Source: Peptacetobacter sp900550335
GTDB lineage: Bacteria; Bacillota; Clostridia; Peptostreptococcales; Peptostreptococcaceae
Length of the DNA: 64,000 nucleotides
Direction: 5' to 3'
NCBI RefSeq assembly: GCF_047528295.1
Contig: NZ_CP180001.1
Location: forward strand, 558,001-622,000
In this document: piece after piece, positions 17,772 through 25,394 of the stretch
Numbering within the stretch: position 1 is the stretch's first letter
Layout: every line of letters starts with the position of its first letter
Translations under genes and position numbers: made by a program
Notes under the pieces: model-generated
What the model was told of the DNA's origin: nothing
Databases searched by the model: none
What the model saw: only the letters and a program-made list of their open reading frames with translations

Positions 17772-17823
17772 GTTGCAATGAAATATAAATTTATTTTTGT
17801 TAAATTTATATTTTTATTGCAAC
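17772..17823. other. Large near-perfect inverted repeat, possible bidirectional terminator
   Basis: GTTGCAAT plus an AT stretch (17772-17793) pairs with its near-exact complement (17801-17823) around a seven-base loop. It has no clean T-run, so a terminator role for cdaAR is only likely. The rest of 17485-17987 is very AT-rich with no gene; a TATAAT at 17936-17941 may serve ptb. Confidence 0.55.
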
Positions 17824-17987
17824 TTATTTATTTTAGAGATATTATAAATATATAATGTATTTTGGAAGACATATTCTGTTAAGAAATAAAATTACACATA
17901 ACTGGAAAACGATTTATTTTATTTTATTAATAGAGTATAATATAATTATGATATACAAATAAAAAATACTACTACGAGGTGGAGTTT

Positions 17988-18896
17988 ATGAGAAACTTTG
18001 AAGAAGTTATAAAATTTGCAAAAGAAAGAGGACCTAAAACAATATCAGTTGCTTGCTGCCAGGATAAAGAAGTTTTACTTGCAGTTGAAATGGCAAGAAA
18101 AGAAGGCATAGCAAATGCTATATTAGTTGGGGATGTTGCTAAAACAGAAGTTATAGCAAAAGAATTAGGAATAGATTTAGCTAATTATGAATTAATAAAT
18201 ATAGAAGATTTAGTAGAAGCATCAAGAAAAGCTGTTGAACTTGTTTCATCAGGAAAAGCTGATATGGTAATGAAAGGAATAGTTGATACATCAATAGTTC
18301 TTAAAGCCGTATTAGATAAAGAAATAGGTTTAAGAACTGGAAAAGTATTAAGCCATGTTGCAGTATTTGATGTTAATGGATTCGATAGATTATTCTTCAT
18401 CACTGATGCAGCTATGAACTTAGCTCCAGATGTTGCAGCTAAAAAACAGATAATAGAAAATGCTGTTGATGTTGCACATGCATTAGATATAGAAGTACCA
18501 AATGTTGCATGCTTATGTGCAAAAGAAAAAGTAAATCCAAAAATGAAAGATACAGTTGAAGCAGCAGAACTTCAGGAAATGTGTGAAAAAGGTGAAATAA
18601 CTGGTTGTGTAGTAGGTGGACCATTTGCACTAGATAATGCAGTTTCAGAAGAAGCAGCAGCACACAAAGGTGTTAATCATCCAGGTGCAGGAAAAGCTGA
18701 TATACTATTAGTTCCAGATATAGAAGCTGGTAATGTTCTTTACAAATCAATGGTATTCTTTGCACAGGCTAAAAATGCAGGTGTGATAGTTGGGGCAAAA
18801 GCACCAGTAATACTTACTTCAAGAGCAGATACAGAAGAAACTAAACTGAACTCTATAGCACTTGGAGTTCTTATGGCAGCTAAAACTGCAAAATAA
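17988..18896 (+). CDS. ptb: Phosphate butyryltransferase
   Basis: A protein of 302 residues that converts butyryl-CoA, or branched acyl-CoA such as isobutyryl- or isovaleryl-CoA, plus phosphate into the acyl phosphate and CoA. The PTA/PTB fold is recognisable along its length, including GIVDTSIVLKAVLD, SHVAVFDV and the C-terminal NAGVIVGAKAPVILTSRAD. The next gene is butyrate kinase, which completes the ATP-yielding pathway. I chose ATG 17988 with GAGGTGG four to five bases upstream rather than GTG 17979, which lies inside that ribosome site. Confidence 0.93.
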   Translation: MRNFEEVIKFAKERGPKTISVACCQDKEVLLAVEMARKEGIANAILVGDVAKTEVIAKELGIDLANYELINIEDLVEASRKAVELVSSGKADMVMKGIVDTSIVLKAVLDKEIGLRTGKVLSHVAVFDVNGFDRLFFITDAAMNLAPDVAAKKQIIENAVDVAHALDIEVPNVACLCAKEKVNPKMKDTVEAAELQEMCEKGEITGCVVGGPFALDNAVSEEAAAHKGVNHPGAGKADILLVPDIEAGNVLYKSMVFFAQAKNAGVIVGAKAPVILTSRADTEETKLNSIALGVLMAAKTAK

Positions 18897-19028
18897 TTTA
18901 AATTTGATTAACTCTAAAATAAAAAATATTTTAGATTGTATAAAAGCTACAAATTAGCTTAAATTTGATATTTTTTAATTAATTTATTAGACAATAGGTT
19001 TTTAAATTTTACAGGAGGTAAAAACTAC

Positions 19029-20108
19029 ATGAGTAAAGTAAATAGAATATTAACTATTAACCCAGGTTCAACATCTACAAAAATAGCTGTTTTCGATGAT
19101 GAATCACTAGTATTTGAAAAAACACTTAGACACTCTTCAGAAGAAATAGGGAAATACGACAAAATAGCAGATCAGTTCGAATTCCGTAAAGGTGTTATAG
19201 AAGACGCTTTAGCTGAAGGTGGAGTGAAAACATCTGAATTAGACGCTGTTGTTGGTAGAGGTGGTCTTTTAAAACCTATAAAAGGTGGAACTTATGCAGT
19301 TAATGCTGATATGGTAGAAGACTTAAGAGTTGGTGTTTCAGGAGAACACGCTTCTAACCTTGGTGGAATAATAGCTAAACAGATAGGTGATGAAGTAGGA
19401 GTACCTTCTTTCATAGTAGACCCTGTTGTTGTTGATGAATTACAGGATGTAGCTAGAATATCAGGAATGGCTGATATAGAAAGAACAAGTATATTCCACG
19501 CTTTAAATCAGAAAGCAATAGCAAGAAGATATGCTAAAGAAGTTGGAAAATCATACGAAGATGTTAACCTAATAGTAGCTCATATGGGTGGAGGAATATC
19601 TGTAGGAGCTCATGAAAAAGGTAGAGTTATAGATGTTGCTAATGCATTAGATGGTGAAGGACCATTCTCTCCAGAAAGATCTGGTGGACTACCAGTAGGA
19701 AGCTTAATAAAAATGTGCTTCAGTGGAGAATATACATTAGATGATATGAAGAAAAAAATAAAAGGTAGTGCAGGACTTGTTTCTTATCTAAACACTAACG
19801 ATGCAAGAGAAGTTGAAGAAATGATAGAAGCAGGAAATGAAAAAGCTAAACTTGTATATGACGCAATGGCATATCAGGTAGCTAAAGAGATAGGTGCATG
19901 TGCAGCTGTATTAAAAGGTAACGTAGATGCTGTATTATTAACAGGTGGTATAGCTTATTCAAAATCATTCACTAAAGAAATATCAGAAAGAGTTGGCTTC
20001 ATCGCAGAAGTTAAAGTTTATCCAGGAGAAGATGAAATGATAGCTTTAGCTCAGGGTGGACTAAGAGTTCTTAATGGAGAAGAAGAGGCTTTAGTATATG
20101 GTAAATAA
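19029..20108 (+). CDS. buk: Butyrate kinase
   Basis: A 359-residue ASKHA-family kinase that forms ATP and butyrate (or a branched short fatty acid) from the acyl phosphate. N-terminal TINPGSTSTKIAVF is the phosphate-1 motif, and AHMGGGISVGAH near residue 185 and LLTGGIAYSK near 295 are the other ATP-binding motifs. ACAGGAGG precedes ATG 19029. Its end overlaps the start of the ATPase gene by 11 bases. Together with ptb and the downstream oxidoreductase it suggests branched-chain amino acid fermentation rather than classical butyrate production, though substrate preference cannot be read here. Confidence 0.95.
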   Translation: MSKVNRILTINPGSTSTKIAVFDDESLVFEKTLRHSSEEIGKYDKIADQFEFRKGVIEDALAEGGVKTSELDAVVGRGGLLKPIKGGTYAVNADMVEDLRVGVSGEHASNLGGIIAKQIGDEVGVPSFIVDPVVVDELQDVARISGMADIERTSIFHALNQKAIARRYAKEVGKSYEDVNLIVAHMGGGISVGAHEKGRVIDVANALDGEGPFSPERSGGLPVGSLIKMCFSGEYTLDDMKKKIKGSAGLVSYLNTNDAREVEEMIEAGNEKAKLVYDAMAYQVAKEIGACAAVLKGNVDAVLLTGGIAYSKSFTKEISERVGFIAEVKVYPGEDEMIALAQGGLRVLNGEEEALVYGK

Positions 20109-20778
20109 AGATAAAAGAATAAGAATAATAACTGGCCACTATGGTAGTGGTAAAAGTGAAGTTGCCGTTAACTATGTCGTACAGCTAAGAAAAGAAACAG
20201 AAGATAAAGTAGCACTTGCAGATCTTGACGTAGTAAATGTTTACTTCAGATCAAGAGAAAGAAAAGAAGAAATGAAAGCTATGGGTATACACCCTATAGA
20301 TAGTTCAGTAGATGCACCAAGTTTAGATTTACCAGCTGTATCTGCTGAAGTTACAGCTCCAATGAACGATAAATCTTATCAGTATGTTATCGATTTAGGT
20401 GGAGATAAAGTAGGAGCTAGGGTAATAGCAAGATTCCGTGGCTCAATCCCTGACGACGAATATGATTTATTCTTCGTTGTCAATGCTAACAGAGAAAGAA
20501 CTCAGACTGCTGAAGAAGTTATGGAGTATATAGACGAAATAGAAGCATCATCTCAGTTGAAAGTAACTGGACTTATAAACAATACTCATATGCTGAAAGC
20601 TACTACAGTTGAAGATGTATTAAAAGGACAGGAAGTTTCAAGAGAAGTTTCTAAGGCGAGAAACATACCTATTAAATATGTAGCTTGTTTAAGAGAAGTT
20701 GCAAGCCAGCTTCCAGAAGGATTGGAAGGAGAAATACTTCCAATAGATCTATATATGAGAGACGACTGGATGATGTAG
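20098..20778 (+). CDS. P-loop ATP-binding protein of the oxidoreductase operon
   Basis: A 226-residue protein with Walker A GHYGSGKSE near residues 13-21 and a Walker B-like ADLDVVNVYF near 41-50, in the style of ParA/MinD-related nucleotide-binding proteins. The start codon lies inside the 3' end of buk, so they are translationally coupled. No function is established; its position between buk and the iron-sulfur subunit gene suggests cluster assembly, maturation or activation of the oxidoreductase, which is inference only. Confidence 0.85.
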   Translation: MVNKDKRIRIITGHYGSGKSEVAVNYVVQLRKETEDKVALADLDVVNVYFRSRERKEEMKAMGIHPIDSSVDAPSLDLPAVSAEVTAPMNDKSYQYVIDLGGDKVGARVIARFRGSIPDDEYDLFFVVNANRERTQTAEEVMEYIDEIEASSQLKVTGLINNTHMLKATTVEDVLKGQEVSREVSKARNIPIKYVACLREVASQLPEGLEGEILPIDLYMRDDWMM

Positions 20779-20820
20779 TCTGGTTTCAAATAAAATGATA
20801 GTTTAAGGAGGCTTAAGCAA

Positions 20821-21036
20821 ATGGCTAAAGGAAGAGTATCTTTTGATCAAAAGTACTGTAAAGGTTGTGGATTGTGTGTAGAAGTATGTCCAATGAAAAT
20901 AATATCACTAGACACTGAAACAACAAATGAAAAGGGATATAACCCTGCTAGAGTAATAGAAATGGAAAAATGTATAGGTTGTGCTAGCTGTGCAATGATG
21001 TGCCCAGACGTAGTTATAACTGTAGAAAGAGACTAA
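20821..21036 (+). CDS. 2-oxoacid:ferredoxin oxidoreductase, 4Fe-4S (delta) subunit
   Basis: A 71-residue ferredoxin-like subunit with two CxxCxxCxxxCP motifs (CKGCGLCVEVCP and CIGCASCAMMCP), each binding a 4Fe-4S cluster. It passes electrons from the TPP-bearing core to soluble ferredoxin. AAGGAGG stands before ATG 20821. The delta-alpha-beta-gamma order that follows is that of branched-chain (VOR) or 2-oxoglutarate (KOR) type enzymes; the ptb-buk neighbours favour VOR. Confidence 0.92.
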   Translation: MAKGRVSFDQKYCKGCGLCVEVCPMKIISLDTETTNEKGYNPARVIEMEKCIGCASCAMMCPDVVITVERD

Positions 21037-21069
21037 TTATTTAATAAATAATCATAGGGGGGAATTTTA

Positions 21070-22134
21070 ATGGCTAAGATACTTATGAAAGGTAACGAAG
21101 CGTTTGGTAGAGCAGCTATAGAAGCTGGATGTAAATATTTCTTCGGTTACCCAATAACTCCACAGAGTGAATTACCAGAATATTTATCAAGAGAATTACC
21201 AAAAATAGGTGGAGCATTCGTTCAGTCTGAATCTGAAGTTGCTGCTATAAATATGGTTTACGGTGCAGGAGGATCAGGAGTTAGAGTTATGACTTCTTCA
21301 TCTTCACCAGGTGTTGCACTTAAACAGGAAGGTATAACATATGCAGTTGGTGCTGAAGTACCATGCGTTATACTAAACGTAATGAGAGGTGGCCCAGGAC
21401 TAGGAAGTATACAGCCATCTCAGGCAGACTACTATATGTCAACTAGAGGAGGAGGAAACGGAGACTACAGAACTCCAGTATTCGCTCCAGCTACAGTTCA
21501 GGAAGCAGTTGATATGATACAGGAAGCATTTGATGTTGCGGATTACTACAGAACACCAGTAATGGTTATGGCTGATGGTATGATAGGACAGATGATGGAA
21601 CCAGTAGAATTTAAAGCTCCAGAAAGAAAAAGAGAATTACCTCCAAAAGACTGGGCTACAACTGGTACTAAAGGACAGAGAAAACCAAATGTTATAAACT
21701 CTTTATACTTATCACCAGAAGTTCTAGAAGAACACTGCTGGCATTTAAATGAAAAATTCAAAGCTATGGAAGCTAATGAAGTTCAGTATGAAATGTATCA
21801 TACAGAAGATGCTGAATTAGTATTCGTTGCTTACGGAACTACTTCAAGAGTTGTTAAAAATGCAGTTGATGATTTAAGAGCAGAAGGATTAAAAGTTGGT
21901 TTAATAAGACCTAAAGTTTTATGGCCATTCCCAAATGAAGCATTTACAAAAATACCTAATGCTAAAGATTTATTCGTTGTAGAAATGTCTATGGGACAGA
22001 TGATAGAAGACGTTAAACTTGCATGTGAATGTAAATTACCAGTTCACTTCCATGGTAGACCAGGTGGTATGGTTCCACTACCAAAAGATTTAACAAGACT
22101 TGCAAAAGAAATACTTTCAGGAGGTGCTAAATAA
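21070..22134 (+). CDS. vorB: 2-oxoacid:ferredoxin oxidoreductase, alpha subunit (VorB type)
   Basis: A 354-residue subunit. The N-terminus MKGNEAFGRAAIEAGCKYFFGYPITPQSELPEY is the pyrimidine-binding TPP domain pattern, with VQSESEVAAINMVYGAGGSGVRVMTSSSSPG just after it. The C-terminal part has the transketolase C-like domain. With the beta subunit it decarboxylates branched 2-oxoacids to acyl-CoA, reducing ferredoxin. Its TAA overlaps the ATG of the beta gene by one base. A GGGGGGA-type ribosome site precedes it. 2-oxoglutarate specificity is the main alternative. Confidence 0.88.
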   Translation: MAKILMKGNEAFGRAAIEAGCKYFFGYPITPQSELPEYLSRELPKIGGAFVQSESEVAAINMVYGAGGSGVRVMTSSSSPGVALKQEGITYAVGAEVPCVILNVMRGGPGLGSIQPSQADYYMSTRGGGNGDYRTPVFAPATVQEAVDMIQEAFDVADYYRTPVMVMADGMIGQMMEPVEFKAPERKRELPPKDWATTGTKGQRKPNVINSLYLSPEVLEEHCWHLNEKFKAMEANEVQYEMYHTEDAELVFVAYGTTSRVVKNAVDDLRAEGLKVGLIRPKVLWPFPNEAFTKIPNAKDLFVVEMSMGQMIEDVKLACECKLPVHFHGRPGGMVPLPKDLTRLAKEILSGGAK

Positions 22135-22892
22135 TGGCTGTTGTATTTGAAAGAACTAAAGGGCTTCAGGAAGTCCAGACTCACTACTGTCCAGGATGTA
22201 CTCATGGTATAATCCACAGATTAGTAGCTGAAGTTTTAGAAGAATTAGGTGTTTTAGGTGACACTATAGGTGTTGTTCCAGTTGGATGTTCAGTTTTAGC
22301 ATATAACTACTTCAACTGTGATACACAGGAAGCTGCTCACGGTAGAGCTCCAGCTTGTGCAACAGGAATAAAAAGATGCCAGCCTGACAAAGTAGTATTC
22401 ACTTATCAGGGAGATGGTGACTTAGCATCTATAGGTGCTGCAGAAATAGTACATGCTGCAAACAGAGGAGAAAAAATAACTACTATATTCGTAAACAATG
22501 CTATATATGGTATGACTGGTGGACAGATGGCTCCTACAACATTAGTTGGACAGAAAGCTACAACTTGCCAGGATGGTAGAAATCCAGAAATAAATGGATT
22601 CTCTTTAAGAATATCTGAAATGTTAGCTACAATAGAAGGTGCTGTATTCGTAGAAAGAGTAACTGTTGATACTCCTGCACACGTAAGAGCAGCTAAAAAA
22701 GCTATAAAGAAAGCTTTCCAGGTTCAGTTAGCTGGAAAAGGATTCTCTATAGTTGAAGTATTATCTACTTGCCCAACAAACTGGGGTAAAACTGCACCAG
22801 ATGCATTACAGTGGTTAAGAGATAACATGATACCATACTATCCTTTAGGAAACTTTAAAGATATAGATCTTGATGAACAGGAGGTGAAGTAA
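22134..22892 (+). CDS. vorA: 2-oxoacid:ferredoxin oxidoreductase, beta subunit (TPP-binding, VorA type)
   Basis: A 252-residue subunit with the TPP pyrophosphate-binding pattern GDGDLASIGAAEIVHAANRGEKITTIFVNNAIYGMTGGQ (GDG to NN, about residues 97-130). CPGCTHG near residue 20 supplies cysteine ligands seen in this family. It overlaps the alpha gene stop and sits directly against the gamma gene, so the three should be made in equal amounts. Confidence 0.9.
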   Translation: MAVVFERTKGLQEVQTHYCPGCTHGIIHRLVAEVLEELGVLGDTIGVVPVGCSVLAYNYFNCDTQEAAHGRAPACATGIKRCQPDKVVFTYQGDGDLASIGAAEIVHAANRGEKITTIFVNNAIYGMTGGQMAPTTLVGQKATTCQDGRNPEINGFSLRISEMLATIEGAVFVERVTVDTPAHVRAAKKAIKKAFQVQLAGKGFSIVEVLSTCPTNWGKTAPDALQWLRDNMIPYYPLGNFKDIDLDEQEVK

Positions 22893-23435
22893 ATGTCTAC
22901 AGCTAGAGTAATATGTGCAGGCTTCGGAGGCCAGGGTGTTATGTCTATGGGACAGTTACTAACTTATGCAGGAATGCTAGAAAATAAAGAAGTTTCTTGG
23001 TTACCATCTTATGGACCAGAAATGCGTGGAGGTACTGCTAACTGTGCGGTAACAGTATCTGATCACGAAGTTGGTTCTCCATTAATAACTGATGATGCTA
23101 CAGCAGCTATATTAATGAACTTACCAGCATTCCACAAATTCCAGAACGATGTTATACCTGGAGGAAAAATATTAGTAAACTCTTCTTTAATAAAAGAAAA
23201 AGTTGAAAGAGATGACGTAGATGTTTACTATGTACCAGCAAATGATATAGCAGCTGAATTAGGAAACCCTAAAGTTGCTAATATGATAATGCTAGGTGCT
23301 TACCTTGGAGTATCAGGAACTGTTGAAGTTGATTCTGTATTAGAAGCATTCAAAAAAGTTTTCGGAGAAAGAAAAGCTAAATTCATACCATTAAATAGAT
23401 CAGCATTAGAAAAAGGTATAGAAGCTACAAAATAA
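22893..23435 (+). CDS. vorC: 2-oxoacid:ferredoxin oxidoreductase, gamma subunit (VorC type)
   Basis: A 180-residue subunit starting with ICAGFGGQGVMSMGQLL, the hallmark of the gamma domain, followed by SYGPEMRGGTANCAVTVSD. It begins immediately after the beta gene stop; the ribosome site GGAGGTG is inside the beta gene. A strong terminator lies about 40 bases after its stop, closing the seven-gene ptb-buk-ATPase-oxidoreductase block. Confidence 0.92.
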   Translation: MSTARVICAGFGGQGVMSMGQLLTYAGMLENKEVSWLPSYGPEMRGGTANCAVTVSDHEVGSPLITDDATAAILMNLPAFHKFQNDVIPGGKILVNSSLIKEKVERDDVDVYYVPANDIAAELGNPKVANMIMLGAYLGVSGTVEVDSVLEAFKKVFGERKAKFIPLNRSALEKGIEATK

Positions 23436-23473
23436 TAAATTTTGTTTAGGTAAAAATAAATTATCATAGATTT

Positions 23474-23507
23474 GAAAGCCGTTGATTATTCAACGGCTTT
23501 CTTTTTT
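23474..23507 (+). terminator. Terminator of the fermentation operon
   Basis: A perfect 12-bp stem (GAAAGCCGTTGA/TCAACGGCTTTC) with a four-base loop and six T. The 280 bases between it and glmM are AT-rich; I see nothing definite there. Confidence 0.95.
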
Positions 23508-23787
23508 AATTGAATTAAAAATGAATTAAAAATATTTCTATTGAGTTTTTTATAGATAAGTAATAAAATAGTCTTATGTAAAAAGATAACGTTTATAAAT
23601 AGAAATATTAATAGATGTAGATTTAAATTATAAATATTTAATTAAGTAAAAAGAATGTTTAAAAAAATAAAATAAATATCAAAATAAGTAAGGAACACAT
23701 TAATTAGTAAGATTTAAGAGACTATAAAATAATGGGTTAATTAAACTTAATAGGGATTTAATTTTATACCGAGAAAGGGAGAAAAGT

Positions 23788-25134
23788 ATGAGAAAATATT
23801 TTGGAACAGATGGAGTAAGAGGAGTAGCAAACACAGAACTTGATTGTAATCTTGCATACAAATTAGGTAGAGCAGGTGGATACGTCCTTGCAAAAGGAGA
23901 CCATAGAGTAAAGGTTGTAGTTGGTAAAGATACTAGAATATCAGGAGATATGTTAGAAGCTGCTTTAATATCAGGTCTTATGTCAGTTGGATGTGATGTA
24001 ATAACAGTTGGTGTTATACCTACACCTGCAGTTGCATATCTAACAAGAAGATATAACGCTGACTGTGGTGTTGTAATATCTGCTTCACACAATCCAGTTG
24101 AGTTTAACGGAATAAAATTCTTCAATAAAGATGGATTCAAATTAGACGACAATATAGAATTAGAAATAGAAAAATACATAGATGATATAGATGCAGTAGA
24201 TGCAAATCCAACAGGAACAGAAGTTGGAAAAAGAATACACAAACACGAAGCTCAGAATGAATATATAGACTTCCTAATAGAATCTGCGGGAGTTGACCTA
24301 ACTGGTAAAAAAATAGTTCTAGATTGTGCAAATGGTGCAGCTTCAAAAGTAGCTCCAGAAGCATATAGAAGATTAGGGGCTGAAGTAATAGCTATAGCTG
24401 CTGAACCAGACGGAACAAACATAAACGATAAATGTGGATCAACTCATCCAGAAAATTTACAGAAAGTTGTGGTTGAAGAAGGTGCAGACTACGGTCTTGC
24501 ATATGATGGAGATGCAGATAGATTAATAGCTGTAGATGAAAAAGGTAATATAGTTGATGGCGATAGAATAATGATACTAAGCGCTATAAACTTAAAGAAA
24601 AAAGGTAAACTTGCTAAAAATACTCTTGTTGTTACTGTAATGACTAACATAGGTCTAAAAATAGCAGCAAAAGAAAATGATATAGACCTTGCTATAACAA
24701 AAGTAGGGGATAGATACGTAATGGAAGAAATGCTAAAAGAAGGATATGTTCTTGGTGGAGAACAGTCTGGACACTTAATATTCTTAGACAATAATACAAC
24801 TGGAGATGGTACATTAAGTTCACTTGTATTATCAGGAATAATAGCAGAAGAAGGAAAAACTCTTTCTGAATTAGCATCTGTTATGGAACAGTATCCTCAG
24901 GTACTTATAAATGCTAAGGTTAAAAATGAAAATAAAAATAGATATATGGAATTCCCAGAGGTTAAAGCTGAAATAGAAAGAATAGAAAAGCTTCTTGATG
25001 GAGAAGGAAGAGTTCTTATAAGACCATCAGGAACAGAACCTCTTGTAAGAGTAATGTTAGAGGGTAAAGAAGTAGAACAGATAAAGGAATTAGCAACTAA
25101 TCTTGCAGAACTTATAAAAGAAAAACTTGCTTAG
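23788..25134 (+). CDS. glmM: Phosphoglucosamine mutase GlmM
   Basis: A 448-residue enzyme that interconverts glucosamine-6-phosphate and glucosamine-1-phosphate on the route to UDP-GlcNAc. The phospho-accepting Ser100 is within VVISASHNP; the metal-binding loop DGDADR lies near residues 240-245; the C-terminal sugar-phosphate loop RPSGTEPLVRVM is near 413-424. The length is normal. AAAGGGAG precedes ATG 23788. GlmM also binds and restrains CdaA in other Firmicutes; here it is about 6 kb from cdaAR. Confidence 0.97.
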   Translation: MRKYFGTDGVRGVANTELDCNLAYKLGRAGGYVLAKGDHRVKVVVGKDTRISGDMLEAALISGLMSVGCDVITVGVIPTPAVAYLTRRYNADCGVVISASHNPVEFNGIKFFNKDGFKLDDNIELEIEKYIDDIDAVDANPTGTEVGKRIHKHEAQNEYIDFLIESAGVDLTGKKIVLDCANGAASKVAPEAYRRLGAEVIAIAAEPDGTNINDKCGSTHPENLQKVVVEEGADYGLAYDGDADRLIAVDEKGNIVDGDRIMILSAINLKKKGKLAKNTLVVTVMTNIGLKIAAKENDIDLAITKVGDRYVMEEMLKEGYVLGGEQSGHLIFLDNNTTGDGTLSSLVLSGIIAEEGKTLSELASVMEQYPQVLINAKVKNENKNRYMEFPEVKAEIERIEKLLDGEGRVLIRPSGTEPLVRVMLEGKEVEQIKELATNLAELIKEKLA

Positions 25135-25150
25135 TTGTAAAATTACGGAT

Positions 25151-25181
25151 GCGGAAACTATTTGTTTCCGCTTCTGTTTTT
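25151..25181 (+). terminator. Terminator-like hairpin between glmM and the glmS ribozyme
   Basis: An 8-bp perfect stem (GCGGAAAC/GTTTCCGC) with a five-base loop, followed by TTCTGTTTTT. It abuts the ribozyme cleavage site, so no promoter fits in between. It may be a leaky terminator that sets the glmM:glmS ratio. Confidence 0.75.
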
Positions 25182-25332
25182 AGCGCCAGAACTTGTAAAT
25201 TGAATATAATTTCAAGTTGACGAGGTCAGAGTTAATCGAATATTCGGCGGGTGCTCTGCGGTGTATTTACCATCGTAAAATTTCTTCAAAACTTAGAAGT
25301 GATTCTTTGTACAAAGGGAAATTTGAGTAAAT
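25182..25332 (+). ncRNA. glmS ribozyme (glucosamine-6-phosphate-activated self-cleaving RNA)
   Basis: The conserved core is readable: AGCGCCAGAACT at the 5' end with cleavage expected between A25182 and G25183, then GACGAGG near 25219, TTAATCGA with TTCGGCGGGTGCTCTGCGG (25243-25261), and a 3' P3/P4 region in which ATTTAC (25265 region) pairs with GTAAAT at 25327-25332. It lies 62 bases before glmS. Known biology: when GlcN6P is plentiful, it acts as cofactor for cleavage and the downstream mRNA is degraded. Confidence 0.92.
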
Positions 25333-25394
25333 AATTTTTTTATCACTACTTCTAAAAATATATATTATAAATAATTTTTAGGAGGCACAGAAAT

